From Aquila chrysaetos chrysaetos (taxonomy: Eukaryota > Chordata > Aves > Accipitriformes > Accipitridae): a stretch of 64,000 bases of DNA. Positions 50,868 to 60,653 of the stretch are shown here, piece by piece (within the stretch, counting starts at the first letter, position 1; each line of letters starts with the position of its first letter). The notes below the pieces were generated by a model. The model did not search any database. It was not told the origin of the DNA and saw nothing but the letters and a program-made list of their open reading frames with translations. Made by a program: the position numbers and the translations under genes. The stretch spans positions 78,857,754 through 78,921,753 of the forward strand of contig NC_044006.1 of NCBI RefSeq assembly GCF_900496995.4, read 5' to 3'.

Positions 50868-51005
50868 GGCTCGGCTCGGCTCGGCTCAGCTCAGCACGGC
50901 TCGGCCCGGCGGGGCTCAGCTCAGCTCGGCTCGGCCGGCTCGGCCCGACCCGGCCCGGCTCGGCTCGGCTCGGCTCGGCTCGGCTCAGCCCGGCGGGGCT
51001 CGGCG
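50868..51005. repeat. CGGCT pentamer-type array
   Basis: Imperfect repeats of CGGCT with AGCTC variants, in the presumed KCNH2 promoter region. Confidence 0.85.
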
Positions 51006-51239
51006 GGCGGCGGCGGGCGCTGCGTGTTGACAGCCGGGCCCGTGGGGCGGGGCGAGCGCGGCCGCAGCCAATGGCCGCGGCGGTGGGGAGCGGAGGGGGG
51101 AGCGCCCGGGGGCCCCCCCGCCACGCCCGGCCCCGGGGCGACGATCGGGCCGGGCCGGGCCGGCCCCCCCCCCCCCCCCCCCCCGTCCCGGGGGTCCTCC
51201 CGGCCCCGCCTCCCCGAGGTCCCGCCCCCGCCGAGCGGC

Positions 51240-53676
51240 CCCCGGTCCCGGTGTCGGTGCCGGCCAGGTCCCAGTCCCAGTTCCAGTCCTGGTGCTGGTC
51301 CAAGTCCCAGTTCGGTCACGGTCCTGGTCCCAGTCCCAGTACTTGGTCCCAGCCCCAATCACAGTCCCCGTTGTAATTCTAGTCCCAGTCCCGGTGCTGT
51401 GTCTGAGTTCCGGTGCTGGTCCTGGTTGCAGTCCTAGTCCCAGTCCTGGTCCCCATCCCAGTGCTGGTCCCAGTCCAGTCCCAGTCCCAATTGCAGTTCC
51501 AGCCTCAGTCCCAGTGCCGGTCCCTGTCCCAGTCCCAGTGCCGGTCCCGGTCCTAGTCCCAGTCCCTGTCCTTGTTCCGTCACAGTCCCAAACCCCATCC
51601 TGGTCCTGCTCCTAGTCTCAGTCCCAGTCCACTCCAGATCCCAGTCCCAGTCCCGGTCCCACTGCCAAACTTGGTCCCAACCCCAGTGCTAGTCCTGATA
51701 CTGGTCCCAGTCCCAGTCCAGTTAAGTCCATTTCCAGTTCCGGTCCCAGTCCTGGTCCCAGATCTGGTCCCAGTCCCAATCTCAGTACTGGTCCTGGTGC
51801 TGGTTCCACTATCAGTCCCAGTCCCAGTCCCGGTGCTGTGTCTTAGTTCCAGTGCCAGTCCCAGTTGCAGTCATAGTCCCAATCCCAGTGCTGGTCCTGG
51901 TGCTAGTCCCAGTTCCAGTTCCAGTCCCAATCCAGTCCTGTCCAATCCAGTCCCAGTCCCAGTTCAGCTCCAGTCCCAGTGACAGCCCCAGTCCCAGTTC
52001 AGCTCCAGTCCCAGTCCCAGTCCCAGTGCTGCTGCCAGTACTGGTCCCAGTGCTGTTCACAGTCCAAATCCAGTCTCTGTCCCAGTCCCTGTCACAGTCC
52101 CAGTCCCAGTGCTGGTCCAGATGCTGATCCCAGTTCCCATCCCAGTTCCAATCCTGGTGCTGGTCCAAGTCCCAGTTCAGTAACGTTCCTCGTCCCAGTC
52201 CCAGTGTCGGTCCCAGTCCCAGTCCTGGTTGCAGTCCCAAACCCAGTCCCCACTGTAATTCCAGTCCCAGTACCAGTCCTGGTGCTAGTCCCATTGCTGG
52301 TCCCAATCCCAGTGCTGGGTACCAGTCCCAGTCCTAGTCCCAGTGCTGGTCCAAATCATGGTGCTGGTCCTGGTGCTGGTCCCATTCCCTGTTCCAGTCC
52401 TAGTCCCAGTCCCTGTCCCAGTCTGGGTCCCGGTTCCAGTCCTGCTCCAGTCCAGTCCCAGACCAGTCCCAGTCCAGTCCAGTTCTAGTCCCAGTCCCAG
52501 TCCCAGTCCCACTCCCAGTGCTGTGTCTCAGTTCCAGCGCCGGTCCCAGTTGCAGTCCTAGTCCCAATCTTGGTCCCAGTCCCAGTGCTGGTCCTGGTGC
52601 TGGTCCCAGTCCCAATTCCAGTCCCAGTTCCAGTCCCAATCCCAATCCCAGTCCTAGTTTTGGTCCAATACCTGTCCTTGTCCCAGTCCCAGTTCCAGTC
52701 CCATCCCAGTCCCAGTCCCCATCCCAGTCCTGCTCCTAGTCTCAGTCCTGGTCCCAGTCTCGGTCCCAGTCCAGTCCAGGTCCCAATCCTAGTCCCAGTC
52801 TCAGTGCCAATCTCTGTCCCGATCCCAGTGCTGGTCCCAGTGCAGGTTCTAGTATCAGTCCGATTCCCAGTCTGAATCCCAGCCCCAGTATTGTGTCTCA
52901 GTTCTGGTGCCGGTCCCAGTCCCCGTCCCAGTCCCAGTCCTGGTCCAATCCCAGTCCCGGTCCAATCCCAGTCCCAGTCCCAATCCCAGTTCCAGTCCCA
53001 GCCCCAGTCCTGGTCCAATCCCAGTCCCAGTCCCAGTCCCAATCCCTGTCCCAGTTCCTGTCCCTGTCCCAGTCCCAGTCCCAGTGCTGGTCACAGTCCC
53101 AGTCCAGTCCAGTTCCAGTGCTGGTCACAGTTCCAATCCAGTCCAGGCCCAGTCCAGTCCAGTTCCAGTTCCAGACTCAGTCCTGGTCCCAGTTCTGGTT
53201 CCAGTCCCAGTCCTGGTCCCAATCTCAGTGCTGGTCCCGGTGCTGGTTCCAGTGCCAGTCCCAATCGCAGTCCTGGTGCTGTGTCTCAGCTCCAGTGCCA
53301 GTCCCAGTTCCAATCCTAGCCCCAGTCTTGGTCCCTGTCCCAGTCCAGACCCAGTCCCAATTCCAGTACCAATTCCAGTCCCAGTTCCAGTTCCAGTCAT
53401 TGTCCCAGTTCCAGTCCCAGTCCCAGTCCCTGTCCCCATCCAGTTCCAGTCCCAGTCCTTGTCCTGGTCCCATCTCAGTGTCAATCTCAGTCCCAATCCC
53501 AGTGCTGGTCCCGGTGCTGGTCACAGTCCCAGTCCAGTCCAGCCCCAGTCTCAGTCTCAGTCTCAGTCAGTTCCAGTTCCAGTTCCAGTTCCAGTTCCAG
53601 TCCCAATCCCAGTCCCACTCCCAGTCCAATCTCTGTCCCTGTCCCAGTCCCAGTTCTGGTCCCAGTCCAGGTCCTG
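51240..53676. repeat. Large CCCAGT-based minisatellite ending at an assembly gap
   Basis: About 2.4 kb composed of the hexamer CCCAGT and variants (TTCCAGTCCTGGTGCTGGTC and the like) in higher-order arrangements. The minus strand is a chain of GGGACT, which can form G-quadruplexes. Because the unit is six bases long, all six frames stay open over long stretches and read as dipeptide-like repeats (PV, QS, SP; GT, GL, DW). These are not genes. The array lies between the KCNH2 promoter and ATG9B, where NOS3 sits in mammals. Confidence 0.95.
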
Positions 53677-53701
53677 NNNNNNNNNNNNNNNNNNNNNNNN
53701 N
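53677..53701. other. Assembly gap (25 N)
   Basis: Twenty-five N bases, probably a placeholder of unknown true length. The sequence enters the gap inside the minisatellite and leaves it in unique DNA close to the ATG9B 3' exons. Confidence 0.99.
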
Positions 53702-54128
53702 AGAGGTGGTCAGAGCCCCACATCATGGCAAGCTGCCTCCCCCTGGGGCAGCGGGGAGGGGGGCTCCCAGCGCAGGACACCACCCCTGCCCCCAAAGAAG
53801 GGGGTACATGGCTGCGGTGACACCGGCCACGGTGCCTCGCCCCCAGCACCTGGTCTGGCAGCAGCCGTGGGGTCCCCGGCCAAAACCAGGGCGGGGAGGG
53901 GGGGGGGTCACACAGCAGAGCAGGGAGCGCAGGGGCCAGCCCGGCACGGGACTGGGGACCGGGAACAAGGGACTGGGGACCAGTGCCAGGGCCAGGCAAG
54001 ACCCGTGGTGGGTGGTGGGCAGAGCACCCGGACGGGCGCAGCCGGGCACGGCTGGGGACCCGTGTCCCAGGGGTGCCGCGGGCAGGGGAGCCGGGGGCGC
54101 GTGGCCAGGGGGACGCCGGGGGACGCAC
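53702..54128 (-). other. Sequence between the gap and the last visible ATG9B exon
   Basis: This part should be an ATG9B intron. No convincing C-terminal ATG9 exon was recognised, so the last exon or exons probably fall in or beyond the gap. Confidence 0.5.
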
Positions 54129-57100
54129 CTCGTGCAGGTAGATGGCGTGGAGGCTCATCTCGGCCGAGGCCACCTCGGAGAGCAGCGCCGAGCGGCTCAA
54201 GCTGCGCAGCCGCGACTCACTCAGGAGCAGGCTGCGGGCAGAGCTGGTAAGCACCGCGCTGGCACGCGGGACCCCGCCACGACACCCCCTCCCCACCATG
54301 ACACCCCCTCCCCACGCCCCCGCCGCCTCCATTGCCCCCCCCAGCCTCCCAGCACCAGTCCATGGGGGTGCAGAGCCCCCGGGCCACCCCCAGAGCCCCC
54401 AACGGCAGGACCTCTCCTCGGTGAGCGGGCGGTCGCTGTGGCAGCCGGGGCTTTCGGCAGAGGTGCCGCGTGTCCGCCCGGGCAGCGGTGACGCCAGGGA
54501 GGCCAGGACGCTGGCGGCGGCGCTGGCGGTGCTGCAGGGCTGGGCGAAGCGCCGGTCCCAGGACACCAGCCCGCTGGCCGAGAGGATGGGCCGGGCCAGG
54601 ACGCTGGCCAGCAAGCCGTCCGGCTGCGGAGACACAGGTCAGGGTAGCCCCGGCTGGAGACCCCCGTGCCCCCTGCCCCACCGCCCATCCCGCTCACCGC
54701 CACTGCCGAGTCGTCGGAGAGGAGGGAAGCGCCCAGCGGCCCCTCGGCCAGGATGCGCTGGGCGGGCGGCGCGGCGGCCGCGTCCTGCTGCACCTTCTCC
54801 TTCAGCTGACTGAGGAAGAGCTCGCTCGGCGGCGGCGGCTGCCAGCGTGGGTTGGTGATGGCGAAGTGCATCAGCGACAGCTCCGTCTTCCCATTCTCCG
54901 CTTGCTGGTACACAGAGGCCTCCGTCTGCCCGGCCGACAGCCACTGTGGGGCAGGGGGGTGAGCGGGGCCGCCACCTCCGGGACCCCCCCACTCCTGAGA
55001 CCCCCCCAGCCCCAGGACCCCCCCCACCTGGGGATTGCCGTGGTTGCGGACATCGAGCTGGGCGAAGGAGCAGATGTCGCCCACCCCCACCACCTCCACC
55101 GTGAAGTTGCGGAAGAAGTCGACGATGTCCAGGGCACGGGCGGGCAGGGCGAAGATGAGGATGAGGGGGGTGAGGATGGGGCTTAGCAGCTCCTCCAGGA
55201 TGAAGACCTGCGGGTGATGGGGGTGTCAGGGTGTGTCTGGAGGGAGTCCCACCGCCCACCCGGCCGGCTCTGCCTGCGCTCACCGCCTTGTACTGGAAGA
55301 GCTGTGCCATCTCGCTGCGCGTCTCCGACCGGCTGGCGTTGCCCTGCCAGTGGTCGGGCATGTAGTGGACGTGGGCCAGGACGCGCTGCAGCAGCTGCTC
55401 CGGGCACCACACCGTGTGCTCGTCGGGGATGAAGGACCTGCGGGCAGGGCAGGCGTTCTACCTCCCGTTCGGCCACCCTGTGGCCCACCATGCCCGCCGC
55501 CGGCCCAGCCCAGCACACCCACCTGGCCAGAGTGACCACCAGCCCCAGCAGCGTGATAGCGGTGAGGATGTGCTGCACCGTCAGCACATCCTCGTCGTAG
55601 ACGGTCAGGACGATGAGCACGGCCAGGATGGAGCCGGCGAAGAAGCCGACGTTCTTGGCCAGCACGGTGAGCAGCGGGCTGGTGAAGGAGTTCATGTACT
55701 TGGTGGCCGGTTTGTAGCCGCGGCTCAGCCGCGCCTGCAGCTCGTGGTTGAGCTCGTTGAAGTGGCGCAGGTAGTGGCGGCCGTAGAGGGACCAGCGGCG
55801 GGCGCCCAGGCTGCCCGGCTCCCGCTTGATCACCTCGGCGTAGCTGAAGAAGGCGTAGAGGAGCTGCCAGACCAGCACGCAGGGGCAGAGCAGCAGGTTG
55901 GCCAGCCCCAGCAACACCATGGCACGTGCCAGGCGCCGGGCCAGCTCCCGCCGGGCGCCCACCCGCTTGCACTGTGGCCGCAGGCTCCACTTGTTCTGGA
56001 AGAGGGAGCCGGGCCCCCAGAAGAGGAGCAGCTCCAGGTTGTACTTGAGGCCCTGGGTGAGGAAGACGACGGGGCCGAGCAGCGGCAGGTGGAAGCGGAC
56101 GGGCAGCAGCGACTTGTTGACCATGGCCACCGTGTAGTTCTTGAAGCGCAGGATGCGGTGGTAGATGTCCAGCTCCGTCAGCTCCTTCTTGTGCACGCAC
56201 ATCTGCTGCCGGCGCTGCAGCGAGATCAGCCGCGCCTGCACCTCCTGCCAGCTGTAGTTGCACAGCCCCTCCTGCACCAACAACACACCGATCAACGTCG
56301 GCACGGCACCGCGCTGCCGGCCCCTGCCCAGCCAGCCCGCTCCCTGTGGCCCCGCTCACCGAGGGGATGTTGAGGGCTTTGATGTAGAAGGTGCGGATCT
56401 CCCAGTAGCTCAGCAGGCTGCAGAGCACCTTCACCAGCCGGTACAGCCAGAAGACGGCCGCCATCACCAGCAGGAAGATGATCCAGCCGCTGGCCCGGAT
56501 CCTGGCAGGGGACGCGTGTCAGGCGGGGACCCGGCGGCGCTGGGACACCTGCGTGGCCGTGCCAGCGGCTCCCGGCCCCGCTCCTCACCTCTGGGCGCAC
56601 TGCGGGGCGGGCAGGACGGCGTCGGGCAGCGTCACCTTGCTGCGGTCAGGGGCTGCTCCCCCGGCGTGGCTGTGGTTGAGCGGCCGGTTGGCGAAGAGGA
56701 CGTCGTACTCCACGCAGCACAGCAGGAAGGTGGTGAAGGTGACAACGAACAGGAACTGCCTGGGGGTGGCGGAGGATCAGCACGGCCCCTCGCCCCGCAA
56801 CCGCCCGGCACGGCACGGCGTGGCACGGCACAGTGGGTGGGGGTGGGTGTCCCGCCGGCACTTACACCAGCTCAAAGATATCGGACAGCATCATGCAGGC
56901 AAAGCCATTCTTCTGGTGGAAGTGGTAGATGTTGGGGCCGTGTTAAGGAGTGTCTGCCTGTTGTGCCAGACCCCCCCGGACCCCCCTCGGCACCGGGGTT
57001 CCCCCCACCCTCCCCGCCGCAGTGCTGGCCGCGGGCAGGGCTGGGCAGCGGCCAGGCAGGGGCCCTGCAAGGATATCTTGGTGAAGAAATTATCCAGGTT

Positions 57101-57593
57101 CTTGATGTGGTGCCAGGAGTCTGTCGAGGAGAGAAAAACAGCGGGGGCTGAGCTGGGGCTATGGCACGCCACACCCCAGCCCCCCACGCCCCCCATCCAT
57201 GGGCACCCCTGCCTGGGACCCACGATCCCCCCCACCTGTGACCAGCTGGAGGGCCGTGGGGCGGCCGGTGCCCCCACCCCACAGGCAGCAGGGCTGGGCC
57301 TGCCCCCCCTGCCTGCACACCCTGGGCAGGCTGCCCTGCCTCCCCTCCGGTCAAGCCCCCCCAGCCCGCACCCCATGGCAGGGCCAGGACCCCCCAGACC
57401 ACCCGCTGTGACCCCCCACCCCTCAGGGCAGCAACTGCTCCCCCTCAGCAGCCCGGACCCCCCCGCCCCCGGCAGAGCCTGGACCCCCGCTACCTTGCAG
57501 CCCCTCGGTGACATGCACCAGCAGCTCCTCCTCGCCGGGGGGTGAGTCCTCCTCGAAGTCCTCCAGGCGCCGGTACTCCCCCTGAGCCGCCAT
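54129..57593 (-). CDS. ATG9B: ATG9B, autophagy lipid scramblase (C-terminus missing)
   Basis: Eleven exons on minus: 57494-57593, 57077-57120, 56866-56930, 56589-56759, 56360-56501, 55523-56271, 55284-55437, 55028-55207, 54698-54943, 54412-54623, 54129-54231, giving 722 residues in one frame. ATG9 proteins are multi-spanning membrane proteins of trans-Golgi and endosomal vesicles that scramble lipids and seed autophagosomes. Family landmarks: EYRRLEDFEEDSPPGEEELL at the N-terminus, SWHHIKNLDNFF, IYHFHQKNGFAC, NYSWQEVQAR, ELTELDIYHRILRF, FFSYAEVIKREPGSLGAR, RGYKPATKYMNSF, HYMPDHWQGNA, DFFRNFTVEVVGVGDICSFAQ, AEMSLHAIYLHE. The neighbour ABCB8 identifies it as ATG9B rather than ATG9A. The intron after exon 2 is U12-type AT-AC. 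The donor after exon 10 is weak (GTCCTG). The last part of the protein is absent here, next to the gap. Confidence 0.95.
56931..57076 (-). other. ATG9B: U12-type AT-AC intron in ATG9B
   Basis: Read on minus, the 146-bp intron begins ATATCCTT directly after AAG and ends CCCCAAC directly before ATCTAC. It contains TCCTTAAC, the U12 branch-point consensus, about 11 bases before its end. Splicing at these points joins FFTK to IYHFHQKNGF, which restores the ATG9 family sequence; no GT-AG pair does so. Confidence 0.92.
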
Positions 57594-58227
57594 CGCCCAC
57601 CACGCCGCCTACCAGGGACCCCCATCGGCACCCGCCGCCGCGACCCAGGGACCCCCGCCTGGCACGGACCCTGGCAGCGGCGGTGCCTGGGGGGACGGAG
57701 CCCCCCACCCAGCCCCATGGGCCGCGGGGCAGCCAGAGCCCGGTCGCGGGGCACGGGGATGCCGTGCCGAGCCAGGGCGAGCCGGGCTGAGCTGTCTGCC
57801 CCGCGGCCGGGAGCCGGAAATGCCGGCGAGGTCACGCAGAGCCGCCCGCGTGCCCCGAATTCGGGCGACCTGAGCTGGCCTCTCGCGCCGCAGCCACGGC
57901 CACGGCCCCGGGCACGGCCACGACACGCAGGCCCGCCGGCTGGATCACCGCCAGTGCCCGGCCATGTCCGCCCCCCGTGGGGCCAGAGCTCCCCGGGGAG
58001 AGACCCCTGCCCGGCCCCCCTGAGACCCCCGCTTCACCCCGCGTCTGCCCCTTGGGCCATGCTGTGCTGGCCCCCCACAGTCCGAGTGGAGTGGACCCCC
58101 ATCCCCATGGAGCCCCCTCCCCACGGACCCCCACCTCACGGAGCCCACCCTGGGGCCAGAGCCATGGGGCAGTGAGCAGCCCAGAGCTGGGGTGTGGGAC
58201 CGAGCTCAGGGCCAGCTCTTGAGCCCC

Positions 58228-58812
58228 GGTGGCCTTGTAATTCCCCGGGGACCCCCAGCCATGAGGAAGGACAGGACCCCAACCCCTTTGGGCAGAGCAG
58301 GATCCCTGGGCCCTGGGGCAGGAGGGACCCCAAACTCTTGGGACAGGAGCCCCAGCCCCTTCGGGCAACACAGGACCCCAGTTCCCCTGGAGAACTTTGG
58401 GACCCCCAACCCCCTGGAGCAGGATGGGATGCCCCCCCCCCCCCGGAGAAGGGCAGCACCCCCGGCCCCCGGGGCAGGATGGGACCCTCAACCCCTTGGG
58501 GAAGAACATGCCCCCCCTCCCCTGGGGCCAGGATGGGACCCCTGAACTCTCAGGACAGGACCCCCCTCCTCTCGTGGCAGGACAGGACCCTCAGCCCCTT
58601 GGGGAAGGACAGGACCCCCAGCACCCAGGGCAAGACAGGACTCCCACTGCCCTGGGGAAAAACAGGACCCCCCTCTCCTCAGGGCAGGAAGGGACCCCCA
58701 CCCCCTGGGGAAGGACAAGAGCCCCCACCCCTCAGCACAGGATGGGACCCCTGAACTCTCAGGACAGGATGGGACCCCCACCCCCTGGGGTAGGACGGGA
58801 CCCCCGCGTCCG
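58228..58812. repeat. Minisatellite, 30-40-bp units (GGACAGGACCCCCA type)
   Basis: About fifteen degenerate units pairing CAGGATGGGACCCCC with CCCCTTGGGGAAG-like segments. Confidence 0.88.
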
Positions 58813-59379
58813 GCCCCCGCTGCCCTCCCCTTACCGCCGCCGGCCGATGCTCCCGCAGCCCCGCACGTCACCAGTGTCCCCTCCCGTGGCCGGTGCCAGT
58901 GCCCGGCCAGGCCGGCGGCCGCAGGTGGGTGATGCTGTCCAGCCCCACCCTGCCACGGCACTGCCGGGGCCTGACTCACGGCACCGGGGCCGGTGCGGCG
59001 AGGCCGCAGGCACGAGGGAGCCCCGGGGCAGTGATTCAGCAGGAGGGACGCGGCCGTGGCCAGCAGAGACCCAGGCACTGCTGGACACACCGTCCCTGTA
59101 CTGACCCCCGGCCTTGTGCAACTCCCCGTTGGGGACAGAGCCACCGTGTCCCCCAGGATCGGGTGTCCCGGCTGGTGATGCCGGCATGGCCCTTCCCCCA
59201 CGTGCCCTGCACCGGGTGGCCAAAAATACCCGCGGGGCCGGGGTGCCTGAAAATAGCCCGGGCGGTGTAAACAGCCGGGGGGGCCAAGGGCCGGCGAGGG
59301 GACCCCAGTGCCTGGGCAGGGCAGCCCAGGACCCCCCCCCTCGGCACGCTGCTCCCCTGCACGCCCTGGCACGGCCCCA

Positions 59380-59800
59380 GGGGACACGGGCACCCGTGGG
59401 GACAGGGGGGCCCCACAGGGACACGCACCCCTGGCAAGGACCCCAGTGACCCCTGTGAGGACACGCATGCCCCAGTGTCCCCACGGTGCCACTTGTGTCA
59501 CACGGGGACCCCCATGTCCCCGCAGGGATACGCGCACCTCGGTGGGGACGCAGGCACCCACATAGGAACACAGGCAGCGTGACAGCCCCACGGTGACACA
59601 CACCCCGAGGTGACACGTACCCCAATAGCACCGTGGTGACACACACGCCGCAGGGACACAGCCACCCCGTGGGGACGCTCCCGTGGGGACAGCCCCACAC
59701 ACAGACAGACAGCAGCACCTCGATGGAGTCACCCGGACCCCATGGACCCACACGCACCCCGTGGGGACGTGGGCACCCTGATGACCCCGTGGGGACACAT
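59380..59800. repeat. Degenerate minisatellite (GTGGGGACACRCACCCC type)
   Basis: Imperfect repeats of GTGGGGACACG and CACACCCC-like units; unit length is variable. Confidence 0.7.
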
Positions 59801-59899
59801 CTGCCACGTGCGGGCACCGGCAGCCGGTGCCCCGGTGTCCCCCCAGCCGGGCCAGGCACGGGTGTGGGGGGGTCCCAGGTGCAGCGACCCCGTGGTGGT

Positions 59900-60653
59900 C
59901 AGGCCGGGGGACCCCGGGGAGGAGCGGGGTGACCCCGCACCGGGGGCTCCGGGGCACCGCGACTGCCTGGGGCCGCGCTGGGGCGGCCGCTCCCGTGTCC
60001 CCGTCCCCCGGTGACCCCCGTCCCTGGTGCTCAGCGCCCCGGCCCCCACTGCCCCCCCCGTGCCCCCGCCCCGGCTCACCTCTTGGCTCGGCGCTGGCGC
60101 GGTCCCCGCGGGGCCGGTGTCCCCGGTGCCGGGCGCTCACCTGGTCCCGCACCCGCCCCGGGACCGGGTCCGGGACCGCGTCCCGCCGCCGGGCATGGCC
60201 GCAGCGGCACCGGCACCGGCACCGGGGGGGCGGGGAGGGGTCTCGGGGGGGGGGGTGTGTTCCCCGCAGTAGGGAGCGGGGTTCGAGCGCGGGTAGGGCG
60301 GGACCGGTGCGGGGTCCCGGAGCGGGGGGTGCCGGTCCCGGGAGGGGGGACACACCGTACAGGGCCCGGGCTCCCGGAGCGGGGCCTGGGGAGGAGCGAG
60401 GCCCCCGGCGGGCCCGGGGTACCGGAGGAGGCTCCGAGGAGGGACGGGGCGCGGGCCCCGGGGGGTGGAGGGGTGTCGGGGGGCGGGTTCGAGGCCCCGG
60501 GGGGGGGCTGGTGCGGGTCGGGGCCGGCGCAGGGCCCGGGCCGCGGTGCTGGGGCTCCGCCCGCCGCCGCCGGTGCCGCCCCGGTCCCGCCCCCTCCGGC
60601 CCCGGTGCCGCCCCGGTGCCGCCCCGCGGGGTGGCCGGGCTCGGCGGGCCGCC
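59900..60653 (+). promoter_or_regulatory. ABCB8: ABCB8 CpG-island promoter
   Basis: CpG-dense, TATA-less DNA with GC boxes runs up to the ABCB8 start codon and continues into intron 1, as usual for a housekeeping mitochondrial gene. Confidence 0.5.

Larger units (their letters stand above)
57594..60653. other. Intergenic region between head-to-head ATG9B and ABCB8
   Basis: No coding exon was found. It contains two minisatellite blocks (58228-58812 and about 59380-59800) and, on the right, the ABCB8 CpG island. The two genes start about 3.1 kb apart and are transcribed away from each other. Confidence 0.6.

Noticed and set aside
51240-53676. Long open frames of several hundred codons rich in PV, QS or GT/DW
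   Set aside because: They arise because the repeat unit is six bases long; they have no domain, start context or splice logic.
54129-57593. ATG9A instead of ATG9B
   Set aside because: The proteins are similar throughout, but the position between KCNH2 and ABCB8 is that of ATG9B; in mammals ATG9A lies on a different chromosome.
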